NCBI GenBank assembly: GCA_947493495.1
Contig: CANLRN010000010.1
Span: 38,008-102,007 of the forward strand
Source: an uncultured Aquimarina sp.
GTDB lineage: Bacteria; Bacteroidota; Bacteroidia; Flavobacteriales; Flavobacteriaceae
Direction of reading: 5' to 3'
Length of the DNA: 64,000 nucleotides
Part shown: positions 55,187-64,000 of the stretch, in pieces
Layout: each line of letters begins with the position of its first letter
How positions within the stretch are numbered: position 1 is the first letter of the stretch
Notes under the pieces: generated by a model
What the model was told of the DNA's origin: nothing
The model's input: only the letters and a program-made list of their open reading frames with translations
Databases searched by the model: none
Translations under genes and position numbers: made by a program

Positions 55187-57196
55187 TTACTTAAAGTGCT
55201 TTACTCCAATTGCATTATATAACTTCTCAGGATAAAAAATAGCACCATTCTTAATAGTGAGTTCTACTTTTCTGATTGCACTGATATTTTCTACAGGATT
55301 ACCATCCACAAGTATAAGATCTGCTAAATATCCTTCTTTTATAATTCCCAAATTACTAACTCCTGATATTTTTGCAGAAACCGAAGTTGCGATTTTAAGT
55401 ACTTCAGAAGACGGGATTCCTGCCTTTACGTAATTTTCCATTTCTGTGTGCAATCCAAAACCTGCTAATGCATCTGTTCCCGCTACAATTGTAACCTCAT
55501 TGTCATAAAACTGTTTTACCATTTCTAACAGTTTATAATAAGACAATTTATAGTATTCTTCTTTTCCCTCTGGGATAGGTAATCCGCCAGAGTAATACCC
55601 TCTCTTTGTATTCAATGGTAATCTATCTAATATTTTTACAAATGAAGGATCTGGGTCTCCTGATTTTGCAGTAAACATTCCTTCAAAAATTGAAACTGTA
55701 GGATCAATTACTACATTTTTATCCTTTAGCAACTGAATAAATTTTTTAAATTCATTAGAATTAAAATCTAACTTATGACTATGTTCCGCTACCATAGAAA
55801 ACCTAAGCGGAGTTCTAGTATCAATAGTATCAGAAAGAAAATTCAACGCTATCATATTTACATGCTGAATCTCATCATAACCAGCATTAATCGCTTGTTC
55901 TGCAATCATAAAAGCAGGGATATGACCACTCACTCTCATGCCTAATTCATGGGCCTTATCAGCTAACGGTTTTACCCATTCAGGTTCAATAGAACTGTAT
56001 AACTTAATTTGTCTATATCCATTTTTATGATACTTCTCTATAGCTGTGAAACCTTCTTCCAAATTATTTATAATAGAACCTGTTGGTCCTGCATAAGGTC
56101 CTGATTTATCAATAAATCCACTCATTACCTGTATCCTAGGACCTATAAGTATATTCGCATCAAAATTTTCTTTCAGCTTAGGAAGATCAAAAGAGTTCCC
56201 TAAATCTCTTACAGAAGTTATACCTGCTGCCAGATGCATAATACCATCTGTTTCATCAATATGAGTATGCATATCAAATAATCCAGGTAACAACGTTTTA
56301 TTACTACCATCGATAATTTCAACATTATCAATATTAGAAGGTTTAGTAGTCGTAATCTTTTCAATTATATTCTTATTTATAAGAACAAACATATTAGGAA
56401 GTATCTTTCCAGATTCAGCATCAAATATATTTACATTCTTTAGCAATAGTTTCTTTAATGGAATGTTGACTAAAGAACTTGAAAGGTTTTTCAAATACTG
56501 TTCTTCTTTTTTCTTTTGTATAGGTAATAGTTGTTTAGCAATACTATCATATCCCTTTTGAATACAGGTAAACCAGGAAGAGGTGTATCCAAAAAATCTA
56601 TCTTCTTCATCTATCCAAGTATAAGAAGGCGTAAACGATTGCCCTGTGAGCTCTATCAATCTAAGGTTTATAGAATCATTTATACTATGGTGTTCTATCC
56701 CAGTAATTTTTATAGTTCCTCCAGGCAGTAAATTAACTTCGTTTTTTTCTGTAGAAAGTAATTTTTTCAATAAGAGATCAGTAGTACCAAGAGAAGTATT
56801 AATGGCAGAAAAAAACGAATTATTATCGAATTTAACTTCTCCTTGCTCTGAGCTACTCTTCCACTTCGCAATTCCATTTTCTATGGTAAAAATCTCATTA
56901 ACCGTATCCTTCAGATAATTGTGTCCATTAATCTTATGATCAATAATTACATTATTTTTATTGATGACTATTTTTTCTTCAATATGCGGTCCTCTGCCTC
57001 TGTCATTAAATTCATAAGTATAGCGATAAGATCCATTAGGGTCTTTTGAGCTTTTTTGATACCCAGCGAGTTTTCCTCCCATGTATATATTGTAATCTCT
57101 ACTCTTATAGGTTATCTCCTTAGAATCTTTCTTTTTTTGACAAGAAAAAAAAATAAAAAGTATAATAAAAAATGATATTTTTAAGCTTACTTTCAT
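55187..57196 (-). CDS. Amidohydrolase-superfamily lipoprotein
   Basis: A 669-aa protein with lipobox FFSC (Cys19). An N-terminal domain of about 240 aa of unknown type (a DUF3108-like beta fold is possible) is followed by an imidazolonepropionase-like amidohydrolase domain (about 250-660). The metal ligands H310-x-H312 are in DMHTHID, then a Lys in RQIKLYSS, His in VSGHIP and IQHVNM, and Asp in VAGTDALAG. The family hydrolyses small amides, peptides or ring compounds. The lipid anchor puts it in the periplasm. It lies 31 nt downstream of ruvB and ahead of P450. Confidence 0.88.
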   Translation of the reverse strand: MKVSLKISFFIILFIFFSCQKKKDSKEITYKSRDYNIYMGGKLAGYQKSSKDPNGSYRYTYEFNDRGRGPHIEEKIVINKNNVIIDHKINGHNYLKDTVNEIFTIENGIAKWKSSSEQGEVKFDNNSFFSAINTSLGTTDLLLKKLLSTEKNEVNLLPGGTIKITGIEHHSINDSINLRLIELTGQSFTPSYTWIDEEDRFFGYTSSWFTCIQKGYDSIAKQLLPIQKKKEEQYLKNLSSSLVNIPLKKLLLKNVNIFDAESGKILPNMFVLINKNIIEKITTTKPSNIDNVEIIDGSNKTLLPGLFDMHTHIDETDGIMHLAAGITSVRDLGNSFDLPKLKENFDANILIGPRIQVMSGFIDKSGPYAGPTGSIINNLEEGFTAIEKYHKNGYRQIKLYSSIEPEWVKPLADKAHELGMRVSGHIPAFMIAEQAINAGYDEIQHVNMIALNFLSDTIDTRTPLRFSMVAEHSHKLDFNSNEFKKFIQLLKDKNVVIDPTVSIFEGMFTAKSGDPDPSFVKILDRLPLNTKRGYYSGGLPIPEGKEEYYKLSYYKLLEMVKQFYDNEVTIVAGTDALAGFGLHTEMENYVKAGIPSSEVLKIATSVSAKISGVSNLGIIKEGYLADLILVDGNPVENISAIRKVELTIKNGAIFYPEKLYNAIGVKHFK

Positions 57197-57227
57197 GATT
57201 TATGAATAAATAAAAATGATAATTCTT

Positions 57228-58250
57228 CTAAAACAATCCTCCTTGAATACTTCCTTTGATTCGTCCCAGATGCTTATATGCGGCTTCTGTAACTTCTCGC
57301 CCTCGAGGGGTACGCATTATAAATCCTTGTTGTATCAAAAAAGGTTCGTATACTTCCTCTATTGTTTCTGGACTTTCACTGACTGCAGTAGCAATTGTAG
57401 TCAATCCTACAGGGCCTCCTTTGAACTTATCAATCATCGTAGTCAGAATTTTATTATCCATCTCATCCAGACCGTGCGCATCTACATTAAGCGCTTTCAA
57501 GGCAAATTTAGAAATCTCTATATCAATATTCCCATTGCCTTTAATTTGTGCAAAATCCCGTACCCTACGTAGTAAAGCATTGGCAATTCTTGGGGTTCCT
57601 CTGCTTCTTCCTGCTATTTCAATAGCAGCTTCCATAGAAATTGGCACCTTTAATATATGGGCACTTCGTTCTACAATAGTCGCCAGAAGTTCTGTTGTAT
57701 AATATTGTAATCTGGATTGGATTCCAAAACGAGCACGCATTGGAGCGGTTAATAATCCTGATCGGGTTGTTGCTCCAACAAGTGTAAAGGGATTTAGATT
57801 TATCTGTACAGTACGTGCATTAGGCCCACTCTCGATCATAATATCGATCTTATAATCTTCCATAGCAGAATACAAATATTCTTCTACAATGGGACTCAGT
57901 CGATGGATTTCATCTATAAACAACACATCTCTATCATCCAGATTGGTTAACAATCCTGCTAAATCACCTGGTTTGTCTAAGACTGGGCCCGAAGTAACTT
58001 TAATTCCTACCCCCAATTCATTGGCAAGAATGTGCGCTAGTGTTGTTTTTCCTAAACCTGGAGGCCCGTGAAATAACGTATGATCTAATGCTTCATCTCT
58101 TAAGTTTGCGGCTTGCACAAAAATCTTAAGGTTTTCTAATACCTGATCCTGCCCTGCAAAATCTTCGAAAGCTAGTGGTCTTAGCGCTCTTTCGATATCC
58201 AGGTCTTCTTTAGAAAAACTATCGCTTGTGGGATCTAAGTGTTCGTTCAT
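57228..58250 (-). CDS. ruvB: Holliday junction ATPase RuvB
   Basis: A 340-aa AAA+ motor that drives branch migration with RuvA. Walker [13 protein letters not shown], Walker [11 protein letters not shown], sensor 1 VGATTRSG, Arg finger in TAPMRARFG, and a C-terminal winged helix with [13 protein letters not shown]. All motifs are intact and the length is normal. It is not linked to ruvA, which sits 20 kb away beside sprA. It lies 41 nt downstream of the Kelch/TIM-barrel gene and 31 nt upstream of the amidohydrolase. Confidence 0.97.
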   Translation of the reverse strand: MNEHLDPTSDSFSKEDLDIERALRPLAFEDFAGQDQVLENLKIFVQAANLRDEALDHTLFHGPPGLGKTTLAHILANELGVGIKVTSGPVLDKPGDLAGLLTNLDDRDVLFIDEIHRLSPIVEEYLYSAMEDYKIDIMIESGPNARTVQINLNPFTLVGATTRSGLLTAPMRARFGIQSRLQYYTTELLATIVERSAHILKVPISMEAAIEIAGRSRGTPRIANALLRRVRDFAQIKGNGNIDIEISKFALKALNVDAHGLDEMDNKILTTMIDKFKGGPVGLTTIATAVSESPETIEEVYEPFLIQQGFIMRTPRGREVTEAAYKHLGRIKGSIQGGLF

Positions 58251-58291
58251 ATCTAAACAAATATAAACAAAAAGTTATTCTAAAAGACAGC

Positions 58292-61117
58292 TTATTCTAT
58301 TGTCTTTTTGTTTGTTTGTTTTAGTAAACAAACCCAATCTTTTAAGCTTGTTCTGTTTTTAAAGTGTAATGGTTTACCTAGGTTTCTTATACCTCCTCCT
58401 TTTATTATTTCTATTGAACCTTTTTGGAGCTGACCTCCCTCTTGAGGGTCGAACCATTGTATCGTAAATTCTCCTTCAACATCCTTTAAATCGATAGTAT
58501 TGTTTCTCAATTCGGGAATGTATGCGGCATATAGTTCTCCTTTTTTACGTAGGCAATATGCTTTTGAGGAATTAATTAATGTATGCTCTGGTTGCATTTG
58601 CCAATAGGGTAGATGATTTTTAAAAAATACCATCGCATGATTGGTTAATTCCCAAAGTCGATCACGTGCTCTCCAATCTTCTGAAGTGAGGTCATTATGC
58701 GGATATTTTGCTCCGAAGTACCATTCTACACCTGCTGCTCCAGACAATAATGTGCCCCAGAGTGCATATTGTCGTAATGTATCGTGATTAGGATCTACAC
58801 TATCAGGTAAAGCTGCAGTATCCCACATACCTATCTCATCCATGGTGATCAACCAATTGTGGTTTTTTTCTTTTGATTTAGCTTTCCAAGTTTCAACCAC
58901 ATTAGGTGCTAGTTCTCTTTTATCCTGTTGTAATGATATCCCATCAAGATAAGGATATCCTACAATAGAATCCAAAACCTCACTCCTTAATGAATCGTCT
59001 GCATGAGTATGTAAGAGGACGGGGTGTTTATACGGATCCGCTTTTTTAAGAAACTTAGCCATTGCTTTTCGTTGCTCATCATTTTGCCCTAACGGACTCC
59101 AGGAAGCTGGGCCATTCTCCTCTCCTAAATTCCAGTTTAATGCCAAATGGTGTCCAAAACGCGCAATCAATTCTCTATAATATAATTGCCTCATTGGACC
59201 AGTATCTCCATCATCCAACAAAGTTTCATTTTCGGTTTCTTGCAATACAAAGTGTAATAAAATACCCTTGGCTTGCATATGCTGAAAAATAATTTCCCAC
59301 TGTTCTAATTTACTTACATCAAAACGGGTAACCTCTTTTGGAGTACTATACGGCCATACATCTTTGCCATCTCCTAAAATATTCATTGTCAGAAAATATA
59401 TTGAATTCATGCCTTTAGATGCCAGATAATTTATGGCTCCAACCAATGATTTCCCTTTTCCATTTTTCCAACTAGGATCTCCTGTTTTCCAATCTTGTAG
59501 GTGTGACTTGTATGCATGTATTGTTTTGGTTGTATTAGCTTCTCCTTCCTCTTTAGAGGCTTCTACACGATATGTCCCATCAAAATCTTCATATGCCAAT
59601 AAATTTTCTGGACTATTAGCTCCACCTTTTATCCAATATTCTTCTGAGTTTTTAAACTTATAATATCCTTTTGCAACTTCTAAGCGCCCATGTGCTCTAA
59701 AATCAACTCCATCTTTATCGGATTCGGCAACAATAAACTGGCCTGTTGCATTTTTCAGGTCAACAGCTATTCCTTTTGTAATGTCATCATCTAAGGCAAT
59801 ACTATCTTTATGATGGAGTACAGCGCTATACTCCCATTCTCCTATCTGATCAGGAGTAAATCTTACCTTCCATATATTTCCTTTTTCTGCTCCAGTTTCT
59901 GCTGCATTGCCATCTGCTGCATAAAACCCTCTAATTGTATACTGCGTATCCTTGTGCTTTAAATCGACAAATAATCGATAATTTAAAAAAGGATTATCTG
60001 AAGCTAGCTCTGATGATTCTGGTCCTGCAAAAGATAGTGTTACAGTATGCCATTGTTTATATACCGGTATAGGTTTTGTAACATCTATATCCTTATAAGA
60101 TTTTGATCGCGCTGATGGAAGTTTTAATCGTTCTATAGAGATAAGTTCTGGTCCTCCTCCTCGATTTCCACTTCCTGAAGCTGTATACACGTAATCTCCA
60201 ACAATAGCAAATCCAGTACCGTGACGTCCTTTTTTTAAGGAAGGCCAGGCATTCCAAGTTTTGGTACTATTATTATAGGCTTCTACCTCATTATGTGCTT
60301 CTTCTTGTGTGATACTCTCTCCTCCTCCAATAACAATCTCATCATTCCAAGAAAAAATAGCATTCCCTGCTCTTGGAGTGGGTATTTTTTGGTTATTAGT
60401 CACCATTTCCCAAGAAGCTGTCTTAAAATCGTATACATTTCCATAAGCAGATGTCAATGCCATATCTTGATTGGTTCTCTTAGAAGTTCTACGACCAGCA
60501 AAGGCATATAGTTTATCATTAACCACTACTGCTTGAAAATGATCTCGTGCATCTGGGGCATCAGCTAGAATTTTCCATTCTCCTGTTTTTGGATCATATA
60601 CATCGAACCAGGGTTTATATCCATCCATATGACCATTAGTAATTCCTCCTATCAAATAAATTTTATTATTATAGTACACAGCACCGGCTCCTCCTCGACG
60701 TCGATGCTCTGGTATTTCATGACCATACACATACTCATCCCTTTCTGGATAGTATATAATAACACGATCCAGAGGTTTTTCATTAGGCCATTTGCCTGTC
60801 ATCCCACCTATCAGATATATAGCATCATCTACCACTACAGGCTGAAAGTGATGTAGTTCTACAGGCGTAGGAGATTTAGCCTCCCAAGTATTGGTTTTTG
60901 TATCAAAAACATCTGTTGGATTGATTCTTCTACCGCCGATCAATACAATTTTATCTTTGTACGCTACTAAACCTGCCTCATGACGTGCAGTTGGTTCTCC
61001 TTCTGCCGAAATTATTTCCCATTGATTATCTTCAGTTTGTATTTCTGAGCAGTTAAAAAACATGAATAAACCAAATAATGCTATTGCTTTGTGTCTAAGA
61101 TAAAAGAGTCGTCTCAT
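58292..61117 (-). CDS. Kelch - DUF5060 - TIM-barrel glycosidase-like lipoprotein
   Basis: A 941-aa lipoprotein with lipobox FFNC (Cys23). A six-blade Kelch-type propeller (about 35-335, repeated IVLIGG/IYLIGG strands) precedes a DUF5060 beta domain (about 350-450, VYKQWHTVTLSFAGPE start). A TIM-barrel resembling the putative-collagenase/GH-like DUF4038 domain follows (about 480-840), with acidic residues in NWNLGEENG and LITMDEIGMWD as probable acid/base and nucleophile. A C-terminal beta domain closes it (about 845-930). The substrate is probably a polysaccharide or glycan (inference). A decayed beta-helix gene lies just upstream. Confidence 0.85.
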   Translation of the reverse strand: MRRLFYLRHKAIALFGLFMFFNCSEIQTEDNQWEIISAEGEPTARHEAGLVAYKDKIVLIGGRRINPTDVFDTKTNTWEAKSPTPVELHHFQPVVVDDAIYLIGGMTGKWPNEKPLDRVIIYYPERDEYVYGHEIPEHRRRGGAGAVYYNNKIYLIGGITNGHMDGYKPWFDVYDPKTGEWKILADAPDARDHFQAVVVNDKLYAFAGRRTSKRTNQDMALTSAYGNVYDFKTASWEMVTNNQKIPTPRAGNAIFSWNDEIVIGGGESITQEEAHNEVEAYNNSTKTWNAWPSLKKGRHGTGFAIVGDYVYTASGSGNRGGGPELISIERLKLPSARSKSYKDIDVTKPIPVYKQWHTVTLSFAGPESSELASDNPFLNYRLFVDLKHKDTQYTIRGFYAADGNAAETGAEKGNIWKVRFTPDQIGEWEYSAVLHHKDSIALDDDITKGIAVDLKNATGQFIVAESDKDGVDFRAHGRLEVAKGYYKFKNSEEYWIKGGANSPENLLAYEDFDGTYRVEASKEEGEANTTKTIHAYKSHLQDWKTGDPSWKNGKGKSLVGAINYLASKGMNSIYFLTMNILGDGKDVWPYSTPKEVTRFDVSKLEQWEIIFQHMQAKGILLHFVLQETENETLLDDGDTGPMRQLYYRELIARFGHHLALNWNLGEENGPASWSPLGQNDEQRKAMAKFLKKADPYKHPVLLHTHADDSLRSEVLDSIVGYPYLDGISLQQDKRELAPNVVETWKAKSKEKNHNWLITMDEIGMWDTAALPDSVDPNHDTLRQYALWGTLLSGAAGVEWYFGAKYPHNDLTSEDWRARDRLWELTNHAMVFFKNHLPYWQMQPEHTLINSSKAYCLRKKGELYAAYIPELRNNTIDLKDVEGEFTIQWFDPQEGGQLQKGSIEIIKGGGIRNLGKPLHFKNRTSLKDWVCLLKQTNKKTIE

Positions 61118-61156
61118 AAATTGTTATATATGCTTTCTTTATTAAAAAGTATAATT

Positions 61157-62028
61157 TTATAGCGTATTATACGTATTTCTCTCCTCAGTAATATTACTAC
61201 TACCATCTCTTTCTTGAATACATAAGTTATTCCCTGACACTGTAATTACATTATCAAGGATGTCGATAGTATCACTATTTTCTCGACTACTTTCAATTGT
61301 ATTATTATATATTTTTGAATTTCTAATAGTTGCTATATTAATACCTACTTTACAATCAATAATTTTGTTATCATATGCATCTAAATCTTTATTAGTTAAA
61401 ACCATATCCCTATCGAATAATTTCTAATGATATTTCCATAAACTCTATTCCCAAAATTTTTATCATAAAGATCACTTCTGCCAGCAGTAATAGCAATACC
61501 ATTATTCATATCAAGATCTGTGGTAGCAGTAATCTCATTATTTCTAATAATCGTGTATTCGGATGTGGAATAAGACACCGAACTTTCGAATGTATTGTCT
61601 TCGATAATGACACAATCTCCTGTATGTACTGTAACAGCATCTATACGACTTCCTTTCTCTGTACTATTTTTAATCGTAATATCTTTTGCAATTTCAGAAA
61701 TACCTCGAGGGTTCACATCTCTCACAGCTTCTATATCTATAGCGAAACCAGGTGCTATCCCTCTAGAATTTTGTGTATGGATACTAGCATCTATAAAATC
61801 ATTCTCGTCTGCAATTATATTTCTTCCATCTGTTATAGAAATATGATTCCTACGACTTCGCATCATGGTGTTATTGTCGATTAAAACATTATCACAAAAT
61901 GTATAGTCCGGATCAAAAGAATGTCCTATGGCATGTACATCGATAGCATCTTCTGTGGCATCCATAAACGTAATATTTTTATTTAGATGTTTTTTGTTTT
62001 TAGTAATTATACCATGTACCCTTTGAAT
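61157..62028 (-). pseudogene. Decayed right-handed beta-helix protein gene
   Basis: Two overlapping frames encode parts of one beta-helix protein. The first (codons from 61965, and in fact open from a stop at 62029-62031) shows Asn-rich coils with DNVLIDNNTMMRS and CVIIEDNTFESS, and ends SIGIWF at a stop at 61396-61398. The second (61157-61405, 82 aa) continues the same repeats in another frame (DLDAYDNKIIDCKVGINIATI). A one-base deletion near 61400 explains the break. The N-terminus is missing too: no start or signal peptide precedes the open frame. It is close to the glycosidase-like gene downstream, so the two were perhaps an old polysaccharide locus. Confidence 0.75.
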
Positions 62029-62031
62029 TTA

Positions 62032-62640
62032 CTGAAATAGTATCATATTAGATAATTTTAACAAAGTTAATAAAGGAGAGTTAAATACACTTCTAAAACT
62101 AAGTAAATATCCTTACTCTATAAATAATGCGTAACTAGAATTTTATTTTCAGCATCTTACAGGTACTTGCTATATCACTAATTGTATTGTTCTCTAAAAA
62201 GTTAAATTATTATATCTACCTTAAACGAATCGCCTTGTTTTACCTCTCTCAAAAATAGAAGGGCTAATGTCGTTACCTTAAGCTCAAAAAACATCTATTT
62301 TGTCATACTGAAACATCCAATAAAAATTTTATTTAGTGTTTATACTGACGTATTTTTTGTAAACTTTGATGTCACCCTGAGCTTGTCGAAGGGCTTTTGT
62401 ACTATAATTTACTTCGACAGGTTCAGCATGTCAATAGGTTAAAAATCAAATTATTACAAAACACATCAATGGTAGCTTGTCGAAGTAGAATCAAAAACGA
62501 AGGTTAGGATGGTCTTGACTGACAATGATAAAACTTAACTTAGCTAGATTGCTAGAAGAGTTTAATAGAATGAGGAAAATATCCAATTAATTTCTTTTAT
62601 TTAGCATATATTGCCTTATATCTACTAAACTATAATTTCC
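62032..62640. other. Repeat-bearing spacer, no gene seen
   Basis: About 610 bases with no convincing frame. The main content is the REP-like repeat at 62371-62485 described separately. Confidence 0.5.
62371..62485. repeat. REP-like palindrome with gcttgtcgaag core
   Basis: ctgagcttgtcgaag (62377-62391) and its near reverse complement cttcgacaggttcag (62412-62426) form a 15-bp stem (two G-T pairs) with a 20-nt loop. A third half-site, agcttgtcgaag, lies at 62474-62485. The core recalls intergenic REP-like units common in many bacterial genomes (from memory, not searched). Confidence 0.65.
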
Positions 62641-62880
62641 TTGGAGTATACAAAAACAGTAATAGAAATACTATCAGCGATACTAATCCTTATAGCTTTT
62701 GAATTATTAAATCAAAAAAGATTAAAAGGATATTCTTTTATGGCAATTGGGCAATTATTAGCAGCTATCATATGTATTGCTACATCGTTATGGTTTCTTG
62801 CTGTAATGCATGCTATTAATTGTTTATTGATGATTAGAGGCTATCTAAAATGGAAAAAAGTGGAGAAACATAATCAGTAG
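62641..62880 (+). CDS. Small membrane protein, three hydrophobic segments
   Basis: A 79-aa protein. TTG start; the only later Met before the core would remove a helix. Hydrophobic segments lie at about 5-22, 31-50 and 50-66, with a basic tail. It looks a little like short PnuC/SWEET-like membrane units, but I would not name it. It stands alone between the repeat spacer and convergent SPOR gene. Confidence 0.62.
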   Translation: MEYTKTVIEILSAILILIAFELLNQKRLKGYSFMAIGQLLAAIICIATSLWFLAVMHAINCLLMIRGYLKWKKVEKHNQ

Positions 62881-62951
62881 TCTATACTATATTGCTGTTT
62901 TCTTTAAAGGTCTATGATTGACATAAGCTTCTTGGCTTGAAACTATTTGAT

Positions 62952-63755
62952 CTAATTTTTTCGCACCCAACTTTGTATCCACAAGTCTTTAGCTAATTTT
63001 TGTTTTAAATCTTTAATTTCATTTTCATTAGTACAACGAACAGGCACACCTACATAACGCTTCCCATTAACAGTTTGTTTTGTATACGCATATCCCTTCT
63101 TTTGTAACTTTAGAATTGTTCTATCTGCATTTATATCTTTTTTATAAACTCCTATTACTATTGTACAGTCAGATATTGTTATTGCATTAACAATAGAGTC
63201 GTTTTTACTTTCTGACCTTACTACATGATTCTGCGCTATCGTATCGGCATCTTTTAGTAGTGTCACATCTGTTTTTTGTAATCTATTATTTTTAGAATTT
63301 ATTACTGTAGTTGTTCTCTTAGTCTTGGAAGTATCGATACTCAATATCGTATCAGAAACTACAGAAATGATATTTTTATTTTTAGAATTTACAGGCTCTA
63401 AAGTATCTTCTATTTCAGGTTTAATGGTAAGTGAAGAAGTGTCTACAGCTTTTTCGTTTAAAAAGAAATTACTAGTATCCCTCTGATTAGAAACTGCAAT
63501 ATGATTAGATGTACTTACACTATTAGGCAATACTCTAGCATCGTGTTTTTTGTTTATTATTAGAACTGTTCTTTGGGTATTATTTTGGAGAGTGTCTGAA
63601 ACCAATAGTGTTTTTTCGACAGTTGGATTCTCTGAAATATGTCCGGATGATAGCAACTTAAAAATTAGTATTCCAAAAACAATAATAACGACACAAGCAA
63701 TAAAAAAGTCATTGCGATCATCTTTCGTAGAAAAAAAATTATTGTTTGTCGCCAT
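62952..63755 (-). CDS. SPOR-domain membrane protein
   Basis: A 267-aa protein: a cytoplasmic head (about 1-13), one membrane helix (about 15-33), a Ser/Thr/Asn/Lys-rich linker (about 35-190) and a C-terminal SPOR domain (about 200-267: CTIVIGVYKKDINADRTILKLQKKGY, then KRYVGVPV). SPOR domains bind denuded septal glycan, so a division or cell-wall place is likely. The long flexible linker would span the periplasm to reach it. The call rests on the fold pattern, since SPOR sequences are weakly conserved. Confidence 0.75.
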   Translation of the reverse strand: MATNNNFFSTKDDRNDFFIACVVIIVFGILIFKLLSSGHISENPTVEKTLLVSDTLQNNTQRTVLIINKKHDARVLPNSVSTSNHIAVSNQRDTSNFFLNEKAVDTSSLTIKPEIEDTLEPVNSKNKNIISVVSDTILSIDTSKTKRTTTVINSKNNRLQKTDVTLLKDADTIAQNHVVRSESKNDSIVNAITISDCTIVIGVYKKDINADRTILKLQKKGYAYTKQTVNGKRYVGVPVRCTNENEIKDLKQKLAKDLWIQSWVRKN

Positions 63756-63774
63756 AGTACTTATTTTTCTATCT

Positions 63775-63782
63775 CAAATATA
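63775..63782 (-). promoter_or_regulatory. Possible -7 box of the SPOR gene
   Basis: TATATTTG on the minus strand is a perfect TAnnTTTG, about 20 nt ahead of the ATG at 63755. No TTG is found at the right distance. Confidence 0.4.
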
Positions 63783-64000
63783 CTAACAGTAAAGTACGCT
63801 ACATCCTAGATCTCTAATAAATAGCTCCAATTATCGATCTAGTAAAGAATAGTACGATTAATAACTTCGAAAATGTTATATCAAATTCGTTTTATACCAG
63901 TTCTTATATGAAACTACTGAAATATTAAACCCAGATTCATAGACATTTTTTGACTGTAACATAAAGTTTCTAACTGGTAAGCAGCTTCTACGTTTCAAAT

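Noticed and set aside
57256..57702. 148-aa open frame on the plus strand inside ruvB
   Set aside because: It lies wholly inside a well-supported gene on the other strand; its sequence follows from the coding pattern of ruvB.
1..64000. Search for tRNA, rRNA, CRISPR arrays, intact insertion sequences and phage genes
   Set aside because: None was seen in any spacer or frame; this was by eye, so a short tRNA could in principle be missed.

Overview
The window is AT-rich and gene-dense, and looks like a stretch of a Flavobacteriaceae chromosome (Bacteroidota), probably a marine, Aquimarina-like organism. The evidence is the giant type IX secretion translocon gene sprA directly behind ruvA, a PorP/SprF protein, many lipoproteins, LytTR/His_kinase signalling, and promoters of the Bacteroidota form (TTG, about 19 nt, TAnnTTTG). 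The species is an inference. I found no rRNA, tRNA, CRISPR array, prophage or intact insertion sequence.

Layout. 0-11.3 kb: the 3' part of murI, a LytTR response regulator with its TPR histidine kinase, a VWA lipoprotein, a lone PorP/SprF protein, a NifU/Nfu scaffold, dodecin, a DUF255 lipoprotein and an unknown secreted protein. 11.3-19.4 kb (minus strand): an ABC ATPase, two MacB-like permeases, a first HlyD adaptor, a TolC-like protein, a second HlyD adaptor and tsaB, that is, a MacAB-TolC-type export locus. 19.5-24.8 kb (minus): a cytochrome oxidase biogenesis operon (ctaB, two subunit III genes, subunit IV, a cysteine-less thioredoxin-like protein, Sco, DUF420 and a small membrane protein). 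Subunits I and II are not in the window. 25-28.7 kb: a metallo-beta-lactamase-fold hydrolase, two TonB-like proteins separated by two terminators, vanZ and gcvH. 29.2-39.6 kb: sprA, ruvA and the hybrid malic enzyme maeB. 39.8-44.6 kb: trehalase with a sodium/solute symporter, then queG.

44.6-53.1 kb is the accessory block and the most interesting part. An ECF sigma factor overlaps a membrane-anchored TPR protein by ATGA. A secreted or membrane TPR-CHAT protease-like protein converges on them. Divergent from the sigma gene runs an operon of proteins I mostly do not recognise: a small membrane protein, a 103-aa protein, a 485-aa protein with a D-C-G-H...E-x-H-P motif, a beta/gamma-crystallin protein, another 103-aa protein, and finally a 58-aa double-glycine leader peptide whose mature part has two CxxxC pairs. 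A strong terminator closes it.

53.2-64 kb: a small MscS-like protein, a cytochrome P450, an amidohydrolase lipoprotein, ruvB, a Kelch/DUF5060/TIM-barrel lipoprotein, a decayed beta-helix gene, a repeat-bearing spacer, a small membrane protein and a SPOR-domain protein. Two spacers, at 0.6 kb and 29 kb, carry the same 29-bp element in opposite orientations.
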